Of a stretch of 64,000 nt of DNA, positions 34,821 through 47,100 are shown piece by piece. Position numbers and translations under genes: made by a program. How positions within the stretch are numbered: position 1 is the stretch's first letter; every line of letters begins with the position of its first letter. A model generated the notes under the pieces. It worked only from the letters and a program-made list of their open reading frames with translations. It was not told the DNA's origin and searched no databases. Where the stretch lies: contig CM032659.1 in assembly GCA_019095985.1 (NCBI GenBank), forward strand, positions 21,963,443 to 22,027,442, read 5' to 3'. The stretch is from Streblospio benedicti (Eukaryota > Annelida > Polychaeta > Spionida > Spionidae).

Positions 34821-37800
34821 TTACTGCCACGAGGAAGTTGTGGCCTCCTCATAACTTGGTGGTTTGCAATCTTTATCCAAGCCTGCCACAGTCTGATAGT
34901 CCGGTGGAGACATGATCGTGAACACGGAGAGCATTGTGGCCCCTCCCTGACCCGCCGAAGTCGTTGTGTCGTCACCTGTATACACCTGCGGGTACGTTGT
35001 GATCTGCTGTTCTATGGAAATGTTGAATCGCGGGTCCTGAGTGGCGTCCACTGAAAGAGAATATGTGAGATGCATCAAATTCGGTGACCGATTAAGGGAA
35101 GGGTTGGGTGGAGAGGGGGCTGGGCGGGCTGCAGCCAGGGGCCCCCCAACATTCAAGGGTTTTGCCAACATTTTACATGTAATTTTTTTCTGCAAAAGCA
35201 CCAAACCAGATGTCCGACATATATATATTTCTTAACATTCAGTGAAATGTAAAGGGGCCCCACTTCAAATCACAACCAGGGCCCTCACAACACCTTGATC
35301 GGTCACTGATTAAACTGTTCACTCAAACAATTCAAATGCAAATGTGAGTACATGCTTGCAATGCAAATATTTACCACGATAATTCTTTTGTTAAAGCTTT
35401 GTAATCTAATTTAAACCAGACTCAAGCCGGAAATTGAATGCACAAATATGCAGCAGTATTAGTTTATAGATTTATAGATTTATTTTCGGCATTACTATGC
35501 GTAAACGTGATATAAATAAGCATAATAAGCCCACCACCCCCACCGTAGCTCTTTCAGTTCTTAAGCAGTACCAAAGTTGTAGCAAAGTGTGTAACCCCTC
35601 TAATAAGATCATCCTTGTGCTCAATGGCTGATTCAGGTTTTTTGGAAAAGGGGTCTTCATGAGTTTCGTACACACGATCGATGGCGGACATGTAAAAAAA
35701 CTATGAAACTGAAGTATTTTTGGTGGGAAAAGGGGGCCGCGTGCACCCTGCCCCCCCCACTAGATCTGCCTGTGGCGCTGGTGTTAATGGAGAGGCTAGG
35801 TAGTCTTGGTTGAGATGCGATTTAGCCAACGTATAGGACATGTAAAAATGGCCCTTGTGCAGACCGAGTGCGTGCATGGAGGTGTTACAGTGAGCGTCCC
35901 GGCTGTTGTGCCCGTGACGACACCCCCGTACCCGTGGTCTGCCTCTCCTGGTGCCGCCGGTACCGCCTGAGGCACGTGACGACCCCGCCGCAACAGCAGC
36001 TTAGCACCACCAGCAGCAGAACCCTGCAACAGGCATAGTGTTACTGATTGCAAACCAATCATCATAGTTTACTCATATTCCTGAAGTGGATTTGTTTTGT
36101 GTGTTTTTTTCTCTTTTGTTTTGTGCTTGTTTTTTGACATTACTTAAAATGTGACTTCCTGCAAAAATTGAAAACCAGTGTCTGCCTTTGCAACATTCAG
36201 AAATCAAAAGTAGACATTGTTAGGTTTAATTTCGTACCATATTGAACCTTGGTACAGACTCCAATGCTACGAAATCTATTGTTGCCAGGGCCACCTGTAA
36301 CTACAGGGCTGTAACTACCTGTACAGCAGCAGATTCATGAGATAAGCTGCTTTTTATAGAGGATGTACTCTTTATGGAGGCTTTCATTGGTCTCTTTCAT
36401 AACAATGTTTGAGTGGGAGAAAAAATGCTCTCGTCATAGAAGAGGTGTCATTAAGGATTTCTAGATGTCGTCTGAGCAAGTATACGGTTTTTGCATAAGG
36501 CTTGCATAAAGCAATCATCTAGTGTAGCGTGTAATATCTAAAGCAACCTCCAATTGTAACACGGCACAAGCTAAAATCATGATGTAAATACTAATAAACA
36601 ATACAATAGCATACCATAATTACCATCCTAATTTTTAAAAACTTACTAGAATAAGAGGCTTACTTAAAATAGCAACCTGAGTACACAGACTTACCAGAAG
36701 TACCAACCTGAGTACAGTGTAGAGCACACCTCCACCGATCCCGCACACTGGGCATCACAGGCCTGCAGACCACAACCAGAATATGACATAAAGCCAAGTA
36801 AAGTCTATTCAGTTTTTTTAATTAATTCTCTATTATAGCAAATACTAGTTAAATATGCATAATCAAACGTTAAACACGCCGTTTATATTTTCATCTCAAC
36901 ATGTATCACTGTAATTTATACACGAAAGCAGGCTGTCCAAAGAAAGTCATTTCGAATCTTTGAGAAATTTAAAAATAACTTTAAATATGAGAATGTGACA
37001 GAAAGTTTTAATGTAGTCAGCAGCGATTCGTATAATTTGCGGTTGCACGAGTTGCCTACTATTTCCTGTGGAGATTGAAAAGCTAATCATGTCACTATAT
37101 AGTTAGTTTGTACACCGGTTGTTCTGGGCTACGGTATGTGCTACGTTCATCTGTTTGCATTGTGATCATAAGTACATTAAGGCAGCAGGTAGGTGGCCAC
37201 CACAGTCACGTAGTCCCAATGTTTGTTTACATCTAATCTAGAGACACACATCCCGACCTAGCTCCTCAGTACGTAAATCATTCTAATCCTTAGAGCAAAT
37301 CACATATCCTGTGTTAAATGAACAGAATCTGATGTGTGAATGTACCGCTGGTGAAGCAGGATGTACGTAAATCGGGGAATATGTGTCTCTAAATGTAAAC
37401 ATATATTGGGACTCAGTGACTGCCTTTCTAATAAAATTTCACCTTCGCTGTACATACGTGTAGATGCAGTAAAACCTTGCACGGGTGACATCTCACTCTA
37501 ATACGGACACTTCACAAATTAGAGATACATTTTCAATCTGCGATAGGCCATCTAATGTTACCAAGAATGTTTCACGGTGTGATGTGGACACCTTTCTTTG
37601 TCCCCTGGTGTCCCTAATTGCCTTAATATCTCGATATCAAATTCACCCCGCTTCGGCCGCCTATGTAATCAACAAGGCAACACGTAAACAAGGGGAAAAT
37701 AACCTAAATAACCTAAATAAGGAAACAGCCTGTCTTGGTGTTATCAATACCAAAAATATCCGGACTATACTGCATAGTTTGTGCGGGGAGACCGCCATAA

Positions 37801-38921
37801 ACAGGACAACAAAATTTGGTTTGACAATGTGACTATTGCGTTGTCCCAATATCAGCATGACTAAAAGGTGATGACCTTTGAATGTGTCGTCTGTTAGAAA
37901 CATTGCATATGGTGTAATTAATTATCAGTGTGCCTGATACAATGTATCCTTGAATAGTTGGCGATAAAATAGTTTAATAAAGGAAACCCACAAGTTCAGG
38001 AGCACGTGCTCGATGGAAAGATACTTGGAACATGTGGCCTCTCACTAGCCACCATCTCCGTCCAACACGCGCCCTGGATTAGTCCACCGCCTGTATCCAC
38101 AGTTTTCCACATCCCACTTTTGAAAGCACGTTCTACAAGAACCTTATTTTCTTTTACGAAGGACTATGTCTGAACATAATTTCATTATGTATTGGTGTTA
38201 TAGGTATTGGAGGTTATCTGGAGTATGGGGTTATCCCCAAGAGCAATTATCTAATATATGTGAACATTTCATAAATATCGGATATTTCATAGTTTCCTAT
38301 ACAACCCTATAGTAGAAATGTCTCATATCAAGGCTACTTTTTATATGTGGTAAGGAAATACGGTTTCGTTATAGGGTTATTATACTTTTTATATGGTTAT
38401 TATACTTTCACAGCTACTAGGATAGGTTTCTAGATGTAAACTGACATGATTTTATTTAAGTACATGCACTAACTTGGCAGATAATTCCATAATTCCGATT
38501 CCCTCCATAACCTGAGAAAATAATAGTATAGGTTGAAACCCCACCCCCAAACCCACCCACAAAAAAGAGCAAAAAACGAGAGCAAACGTAGGCTGCTATT
38601 GTTTTGTTGTAAGGGTCAAGTTATAGAAAGAGAAATATTACATTGCTTAATATAAGTAATATAAGTACTAATTCAAATCTTATATAACATGATAGAATGA
38701 TAAACTAGAAAAGTCTCTTGGAGAGAGTGGTTGCATTTTCATGTTCATGCAATACAACACAAAAGTGATCAGGGTCATATCATTTGTACCTCACCACGAG
38801 TCACCAGAGCTTCTTTCCTCATTGCCTTCTTTTGTTGTAACTTTTATTACAAAGGCTAACTCACCTGATTAAGAAATGCCAAGTGCAATCCAAAAATCCA
38901 GAAAGGAATGGACATGTCCAT
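34821..38921 (-). CDS. Single-pass membrane protein with PPxY motifs, WBP1/VOPP1-like
   Basis: Four minus-strand exons join in phase: 38921-38865 (signal peptide MDMSIPFWIFGLHLAFLNQ), 36762-36695 (short Cys-containing lumenal part ACDAQCAGSVEVCSTLYSGW), 36023-35932 (membrane segment WVLLLVVLSCCCGGVVTCLR followed by RYRRHQERQTT) and 35050-34821 (cytosolic tail with SPPDYQTV and KPPSYEEATTS, then stop). About 149 residues. The layout (cleaved signal, small Cys-rich lumenal domain, Y-F-W before a Cys-rich membrane helix, basic stop-transfer, PPxY tail) is that of WBP1/WBP1L/VOPP1 proteins, whose PY motifs bind WW domains of NEDD4-type ubiquitin ligases at endosomes. The lumenal domain is shorter than in the vertebrate family, so a Shisa-like relative is an alternative. 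Confidence 0.78.
35628..35775. repeat. GGCAGATCC-family short repeat in intron of the WBP1/VOPP1-like gene
   Basis: GGTTTTTTGGAAAAGGGG, then TGGCGGACATG, GAAGTATTTTTGGTGGG and CACTAGATCTGCCTGTG follow the same order as in the copy at 53994-54175. Confidence 0.65.
37459..37850. repeat. CAGTAAAACCTT-type repeat with accidental open frame
   Basis: Begins GCAGTAAAACCTTGCACGGG, a terminus of the same kind as 59297-59394. The 115-codon open frame inside it (37485-37832) shows no family resemblance and is probably non-coding. Confidence 0.4.
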
Positions 38922-39355
38922 ACCAGCCTGCTAATTAATTTTCACCGTCTGTCACTCGCTGGTATAGATACAATTTCAAAATCAGGAAAATGTCACATTT
39001 GTTATGAAACAGTTTATTATATAACTTTAAAAAGGGCCTTGAAAACAGCGAATGTTTGGTTCCGGTGGCTGCCTTTAGTCTGACATACGAGTACTCTCTA
39101 TAAAAGGAGTATCTGGTGTTGCCAAGTGGTTGGTCAACATAAATAAGATAAACTTAAGGTGGCTTATATATATGTCAGCCAAAATACAATACATAACATG
39201 CATATGAAGTAGATTTTATGTGTAGTCTATGAGAGGTAGACCTTGCAAATAGCGATCTGTTGTACAATTCGATAACAAATACATGTTACGGCTGATGTTA
39301 TAACAATAAAATAAGATAACACTTTCACATTGAATAGTATAATGGTTCATTAGGG

Positions 39356-40375
39356 AGCGACCATCGTTGATTTATGGGGCGGGCGGTCATTTGGTATTGA
39401 CAAAACTTTGGATCACCCCACTGAAATGGACGAAATTAGGAGAAACCTGGACACTTGTTCAAAAAGCCTTGTTTTTAACTCACAGCACATATCTTTTATC
39501 TTGTACATAATATTTTATCCTTGCACAGTATGGCACACAAATCAATGCACGGCCCGGCACGCCTTTGGGTATTTTGGGTTTCAAGATTGAAGATTGAAGA
39601 CGAGATTAAACTAGATCAAAAGTGCTCAGAGAGCACAGCGTCGTTAGAGCAAAGTTGACCCATGGGCAATAAAGATGTTTGCAAGAAAGCAGAAAAAAGT
39701 CTTACTTGATGCATGACTAATCCTACGTCTATGTTCTTGGCATTGGATTGCAGGCGCTTTCTTTCTTAATATGGCTAAAGTAAATATCTATTGCTCATGA
39801 GTCGACATTAATATGGTAATGCTGTGCTCTCTGAGCACTTTTATTCCAATATAACCACTATGCCAATTCGATGGTCATGTTTCGAACAATATTGAAAATA
39901 TAGTGGAAATTAGAAAGAAAAATAATTAAAATGGCCCCCTGAAAGGTAAACTCTAATTGGCAAAGTGCCAAAATTGAATACAGTTAATGTTCAGTCGGCA
40001 TGTAAGCATTGTACAAAGTTTGAATGCTCTCACAAGCATCAACAAAACTATTGCAGAAAATGTTGAAAATGGACCCAAAATGGCACTATGGAAAGCACAC
40101 TTTAAATGGCAAAGTGCCCAAAATCAAATCACTTTGGTGTCGCGTTATACCAAATAGTTGTGTAAAGTATGAAAGAAATATGGCAAAGCGCAAAAGCTCT
40201 AGCTTGTCCGGAGACAAAGATACATACATAGATACATACATACATAGTTACAAACGAACGAAACGCAAGGCTTTCCCTTCAGCTGCTGAAGCGACGCAAA
40301 AAATTTAACTAACTCTGTACATCGAAATTGAATGCCCTCCCCATGTGAACATTAAGAAGCTGAGCTAAATATTTA
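39356..40375. repeat. Composite repeat block
   Basis: The left edge GGGAGCGACCATCGTTGATT and the right edge (reverse of the GGGAGGGCATTCAATTTC block) match the element at 33233-33720. Inside are a separate 225-bp inverted-repeat element (39618-39842), two related blocks with TGGCAAAGTGCC (39955 and 40108) and a TACATACATAGA microsatellite at 40222-40248. It is nested mobile-element debris without a gene. Confidence 0.5.
39618..39842. mobile_element. 225-bp MITE with perfect 22-bp terminal inverted repeats
   Basis: 39618-39639 (AAAAGTGCTCAGAGAGCACA plus GC) and 39821-39842 are perfect reverse complements. The terminus itself contains a smaller palindrome, GTGCTCAGAGAGCAC. The interior is non-coding. 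No clear target-site duplication. Perfect termini suggest recent activity. Confidence 0.85.
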
Positions 40376-40780
40376 TATATTTTTAACGAATCTTGGGTTT
40401 CCAAAGTGACAGAGTGTGGAATACGAGTACAGAAGAGCCACTTTTAAGACACGTAAGAACCACCTTTTTAAGAAATTTTAAAAAATAGCCTCCCGTAGAG
40501 AGTGAGGTGTAGTAATTATCTTGATCCCAAAAAGATGTGTGTCACAAATGTGAAGTTTAAAATCAATCAGATCAAGAAGGATCGATACCAAATTTTGTTC
40601 AGCTAATAAATCTATGGAAACCAACAAACATTTTGCTTCATGACTTTAAAAAAATGTTTTACGTCAGAAACAATTTTTTCCACTATTTTGTCAAGCCTCT
40701 CCCTTACTAAGTGCTACTGGTCCTAGCCTCGGACACACAGGCTGGTTATGATTTCTTGGTTGGTGGCAACCACACAAGAT

Positions 40781-40921
40781 TCTGGATGATCGAGACTATA
40801 CTGGTCCGCTATTTATATTGGTAGATCTACGTGCTTACGTTTGCGGTAGTACATATCGACGTCTTACGCTTTGTGGATGACGTCACAATAATAATTCTTT
40901 TTATAGTCTCGATCATCCAGA
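40781..40921. repeat. 141-bp segment with perfect 20-bp inverted ends, upstream of the HMG-box-like gene
   Basis: TCTGGATGATCGAGACTATA at 40781-40800 is repeated in reverse complement at 40902-40921. It carries a consensus TGACGTCA inside. It could be a small transposable element that brought a regulatory site to the promoter. Confidence 0.75.
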
Positions 40922-41011
40922 CCCTGTGGTGGCGTGCGCTCACCTGTATGCAATTCAGAGTCTGGTTGAACGAGGCTATTCAGTTTACTGCTTTTGTGTT
41001 TCTTGACGTCA
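40878..41011. promoter_or_regulatory. Two full cAMP-response-type elements upstream of the HMG-box-like gene
   Basis: The palindrome TGACGTCA occurs at 40878-40885 and 41004-41011, both followed by CA, 130-260 bp before the proposed start codon at 41139. TGACGTCA is the consensus site for CREB/ATF bZIP dimers. Two exact copies at this distance are suggestive of a core promoter; no TATA box is evident. Confidence 0.45.
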
Positions 41012-41138
41012 CAAAAACCGTTGTACTTTTTTGCAGGTGCTCCGACCAAAGACGTTATGCTTGATGTAAACAATATTTGTGCTTTTTGAAAAAGCTAGCC
41101 TGCTATAACTTACGTATTGGCTATTGTTTATCCTCAAC

Positions 41139-44100
41139 ATGCCTCCCCCAAAAAGAAAACGAAACGTAAGAAATGTACTAGTACAGCTGTGAGACAGTCG
41201 CCAAGAAAATGCACCTCAGTTACTACATGTACTAGTAAACGAACCGAAAAAGAACTGAAAAATTTAGGAACTTCTTGGACAGAGGTGTCCACAGCAGATA
41301 CTAGACGACTCCGGACACCACAAAAACACTGCAGGCCAAGCAATTCCAATCAAACTACCCCTGAAAAACAGACCAAACGGGTAGGTTTCATATTAATCAC
41401 TGGTGTAGTCTAAATTTCCACTGCTTTTCTGAAGTTTTCATATTAAATTTATTAATTGTTATCCTTAAATCTTTTATTTCCGAAAGCCAATGACATTGCC
41501 GGGCAATCGGCAATGGCCGTACTGGAAATTTTCATCAACTTGCTGATTATTTAGGAGATGGAGGTCATGTGGTGTTGGTACATGGACCTCCAGAGGCAGG
41601 TTTAGGTAACTAACGGCAACGGAGCCTCGGGGTTGGAGGGATCACACTAGCTATTGTTTTCAAGCTAGGTGAGTTCTTTTGCGTATAGAGAGGTGGCTCT
41701 CTACACAGGACATGGCTTTTACCAAGGCTTCTGAACCTCACGCTTGGTGTCGCCACCGTCTAGTCAGAGTCAGAGTCTCGTCACGTAACTAAAATGTACA
41801 TGTGACGAGACTCTGACGTATGTCGAGACTATGGCGACCGCATCTAGTACTAAAAAGTACTGTAGCAGTACTGTGGCAACACACTGTGTGGAGATCAGTC
41901 TGATCAGCAATCCAGTGGCAGACGTACGACGTAACGGTTTTGGCAACACTAAGTCTGCCATGGCCGGGCAGCAAACTCACCACGCAGGCAAATCACATTT
42001 TGAGGTTGTACGCTCTAACCACTGTACCACTGACTGAGAACCACAACATTAAACTTACCACACTTACCTGTATGTAATTGTTTCAAATGACAGGCCAAGT
42101 TGATGATTATTTCTGCTTTATATACTTGCTACATTGTTCATTATAGTAAATACTAATACTAAGTACAGTCATATTTATTTGAAGCAGCTTTTATTTTTAA
42201 TTGTAGATCTAGTCTACTGAAATAGTAGCACATTGGCATTCAGGTGATAAATAAATGAATAAAATTAATATATGTTTTGTAGAGGAAGAGCACAGATCCA
42301 AATACATCCACTTGTAAGAATACCAAAGCAAACAAGAACAATAGCAAGAGTTTTGATTTAAAATCTAAAGAACAGAAGAATAATCACTGTTCTGTAATTG
42401 ATGATCCAACTACATCCAATCGTAAACCTAAAATATCTGCATCACCAAAATGCCCATCAACACCTACAAAATCAAGAGGGAAATTCATGCATGATGAGAA
42501 AACAGAAAAAAAAATATCCAAGAATGCCTTAGCTAACAAAGCATCATATCAATCAGCCCCAAAAGCAACATCCCATCCAGAGATCACAACTCCTAAAAAA
42601 CCATTGAAAACCAATGGAACATCTACTCAAAAAAAATCTGGTACATTGAACCCAACTCCAACAGTAAAAAATATGGTGGCAAAAATCAATGTTACACCTA
42701 AGAAAAAATGCCAAAGTCGGTCACAAGATATGTCATTCAATTCAAATGCAGCTACACCATCGAAAGGGAATACCCCAAAGAGAACTTGTTGTTTGAATAC
42801 CCCAAAGACGAAGCTTTCAGCAGTGACTGCATGTAAAACTATTTCCACTAAGAATAGGAATTTAAAGAAATTTAGGAAATCATCTACCGGTATTAATTTG
42901 AAATTAAAGAGATTATCATCCAAAAATTTAGGACAAAAAAAGAAAGAAAAACTTAAACACAAGAAGTCACCATCAGTTGTAGATCATAAAAAGAAACAAA
43001 GGGAAAGAATAAAATTGCTCTTTGTCAGAAAAAGATCACCAGAAGGAGTTGTTACAAAAGTGTACGATCAACTAAACCGGAAAAAATTGAGGAGTGAAAT
43101 ATCAGAGAGTGAATTGTGGGAAGGCTTTCCAGTTGATATTCGAATGCCACGCCTTAAACCAATATCACCATTGATATCATCTGTCAAAAAAGAAAGCGAA
43201 TCTCCATCAACATCTAAAATGCAAGACATACTGAAAGAAGAATCACAAAGTAGTAAAGATTCAATAACACCAGAAATTACCAACAAAATGTGTTTAAATA
43301 AACTAAGTCCAAAGAAGAAAAGTCCCAAACATAGAAGTCCAACACCAGAAAGTCCTAGCCAACCAAGTCCAAACCAGCAAAGTCCAAAGCAACAAAGTCC
43401 AAAGCAAAGTCCAAAGCAAGAAATCCTTGGAACTGAGAGCACTATCAAAGATACTGACCTCGTACAAAATGTTAAAATGGAGAGTGAAAACAAGCATGTA
43501 GATGAAAATGTTTTTGAGAAATTTTCACAAGAAAGTGATGTTGCTAACTTTGAAATAAATGATAATTTCAATGTGAAAGAAGAAAAAGATGGATCAGAGA
43601 CTGATTCTGCTGATGAAACGGCTAATGAAAATGCACTTGAAGATATTACAGCTGCTACTTCTAGAAGACAACTGTTTCCTTCTGCACAGACAAGCAGGAA
43701 ACCACAGGGTAAAAAGGCTTTATCAAGGAAGAAAAAACACAAGCATGCCAGAGGTAATTGTTAATATATCATGAAACACATTTATGTGATTTTCTTTTAA
43801 ACAAAGTTCTTTCTGATCACCATTTTGGTCTACTTTTGTACCTGTAGAAGATTACCATCCCCTATTGAAGACAGAAAAGGCATCCTTGTCTGTTGAAGTT
43901 AAGAGAAGTAATCGACTGCGAGAAAGGGCCAGAGGGAAAGGCTTGAGAGGAAGCATTTTAGATGAAGATCAGTTTGTATATGATATTCCCGGCACAGGTT
44001 AGTAATTTGATCGGATTTAATGATTTTTGAATGGTGATATGGTCATTATGATTCTTCTAGTAAGAAATTATTTATTTAATTGTAAATTAATTATGAGTTT

Positions 44101-47100
44101 CACCACAGGAGAAATAGATTGGAGTGATGATGATGATCATAAAGAGGAAACAGAATTAAGAGTTACTCGTTTAAAAGCAAAGACCCCACAAAGATACGGC
44201 TTACAGACAGACAGGTAACACAACTACAAACTAATTGAGCTTGTAGAAAAGAAAAAGCTTTTTATGACAGGACTCCTCAATTAGACAATAATCAGTAATC
44301 ATCTTCCTTTATGAGATAAGATCTGATATATTGCAAATTTGATAAGCTACTTTCATGATAGCTGTGTTGTTGTTTTTTAAATTGTCCAAATTTTTTCGTT
44401 ATGACATATTTTGATAATACATTATGCATTCTCCAGGTTGTTCAAATCATTATCAGATTTGGCTCCAAGAACTAGACGCAACATTCTATGGTTCAGAATT
44501 GTTGGAGGACCACCGATTGGCAAAACATGCATGTGCTTTGTGGTCAAGGTAATACATTTTGCTCAACTTATTATATGCTATTAGGGATATTTTTTCCTGA
44601 ATATGATGTTGAGTATGACTATCATGTGGCATGATATTATTGTAAAGTTGAGTTTACAAAAATTAGAAAGAAATATAGAGATGGAAATTTACAGGAAAAA
44701 AAAAATGTAAAATTAAGATTTTTGAAGTCTTGACAGGGCCACGGATAAGTACTGGTCCTATATTCCTAGATGTGTAACTGTGTTGTCAGGCCTGATAAAA
44801 AATTTTGAGTTACTGGTCCTATGCCGCTTGTATTCTCAGTCATCCCAGACATCAGTTTTAATTGTATTTACATCACATGGTGTTTCTTGATTTTGACGTG
44901 CAAATCTTTGTTAGGATGGGTATATTTAATTTTTTGAGGATACCTATCCTTTCATTATTCTCCTATTCATGGCCCTGCACTGATAGATCTGGGGCGGGGG
45001 GTGGGGTTTAAGATTGCTACACGGTGTAGTTACAGATGAGTATAAGTTTCACAGTGGCAGAGTAATTAATCCTTGTAAAATGAGGCGTATCAAGATGACT
45101 ATCATACACACAGATATCATATGCTATGGAGAATGGGTAGAGGTAGTGTTCCAGTTATGAGCAGTGTTCCAGTTATGGGCACATCCTTTGTAGGGTTGAT
45201 TATTACGTATATCTCCATGGGAACACACATGTTTGACGTAAAAAACAGAACGTAGTCAGAGATAACAATCTAGAGATTAATTGGCCAAAGTTTACTTAAT
45301 GAAAAATTAATATACATATTTGCTCATGAACATTAGTACCTATAATTGAGGCAAACTGTTATGAGGTTTTGCAATTGGGAAGACGTTTTACGGTAGTCAC
45401 AACCTGCCCATGACTAGTGCAATGTTTTAAACGTCGAACGTAACCAGGTGGAAACATTACCAAAACAATAATTAGAATTTATAGTACTTATACAACTAAG
45501 CTAGTACTCTAGTCTTGTGAAATGATAGAACATTGATTATATTTTGATAATCTGATAAAATATTTCATATATTTCTATGAGCAAAGTTACATAAGAATCG
45601 TGAGCACATCGTAAACAGCTCATAACTGGAACACTTGCTCTAAGTATAAAACCATCAAATACTTAGTAATTTTAGTAACAACTATATAAAAAAAAATCTT
45701 ATATCTTTATTACCATTTCAAGTATGTACTAAACTGTAAAACATGAAGATAAACTGATTTTATTATGATTTTTCTCATTTTTTATTACGATTTTTGATTG
45801 AAAATGAAGATTTTTCAAGGGTCAGATTAAGATTTTTAGCAGTGACACATCTCTTCAAATAGCAGGTTCTATTATGAATAAAATGAAAATAAAGTCTATA
45901 TAAAGTGCACTTCGTGGCTTAGCAATCATAAACTTTCAACAGTTTGAAAATTATGAAGCTATAATTGCATTTATGCTGCCAGCGTGCATCGTGTGTTGCT
46001 ATATGGTTCTGAATGTTGAGCATCAAAGAAGATCACACCTGCACATTCCACCACTCATACAGAATCAGGGAACATGCATGAAAACATATTGAATGTATTG
46101 ATTTGCAGTGAGCAGAGGCGCGGTTTTCAGCAAAAATATGGTGCAAATTGTGATATTGATTCAGTGATGAGGACAGCCTGGGAGGAACTGAAACCTCGTG
46201 AGAAAGTGCGTTACTTCCAGCGTGCTCGGGCAGCACTGGAGGATCGGAGTGATAAACCAGGTCAGCAGAATGTGGATAAGATCACGGACATGATGAGTGT
46301 TGAGCAAACTTATCTTCAGAAATTCCAGCATGTGCTAGCATATGATCGAACAATTTAATGTATATGCACCAAGATAAAGCCTTGAGGGTAACTCAAAAGT
46401 TACTTCAATAAAGATAGATGAATAGTCTGTCAACTTAAATTTTTTTCTGTAGATTACTTACATTTCTAATTTATGGCTTAATCGGCATGTATCAACAACA
46501 GGCATATATGATGCACATATTGAACACATTGTAAAGAGACGGCCTATAAAATAGAGCATGTTATGCTTTCACTTAGATTGTTATGCCAGAAATTATCATG
46601 TTTGTGATGCGCTCTGGCTAATCAGAGAAACCAGACTTACTGTCAGCAAATATACTAACTATAGAACAAGTGTATTTTGAAGATTTGATTAGCTTTTAAT
46701 AAACTGCCAACGTGCAGTGTGGCAGGGTAATAGTCTTGATATTACCAGTTTAACTAGGAAACTAATGTGGTCAGATATTGCTGACAAAGGCTTGTGAAAT
46801 TAGTATATGTACAGCTGCTGGTTTGCTCTATGTATTCTTGATTCTTGGTATTTCTCTGGATGGATGCTTATGCTTAAATTCTTGTATTCTGGAAGTTTGC
46901 TATGTATGGAATAAAATATGCAAATGCCATTAGAATTTAAGTAATCAAAGAAACAGACTTCTCCCACCTATGAGCTTTAATCAGAGGGGGGTGGCGCCTA
47001 ACAGCACACCTTACAAAAAAAACAATAACAGCTTTAAAGGAAAAATAGAATAAGAAAAAAACAAAACCCTTTACAACATGTTAAACTTGTCAATGAGTTG

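Noticed and set aside
41960-42036. Functional tRNA gene
   Set aside because: Only the A-box side resembles a tRNA. The B box is degenerate and no cloverleaf closes, so a SINE is more likely.
42627-43742. Long antisense open frames opposite exon 3 of the HMG-box-like gene
   Set aside because: Shadow of the Lys/Ser-rich coding strand; poly-Phe/Leu composition and no independent signals.
46074-46358. Independent 94-codon gene
   Set aside because: Its central part is exon 7 of the HMG-box-like gene; the ends are intronic.
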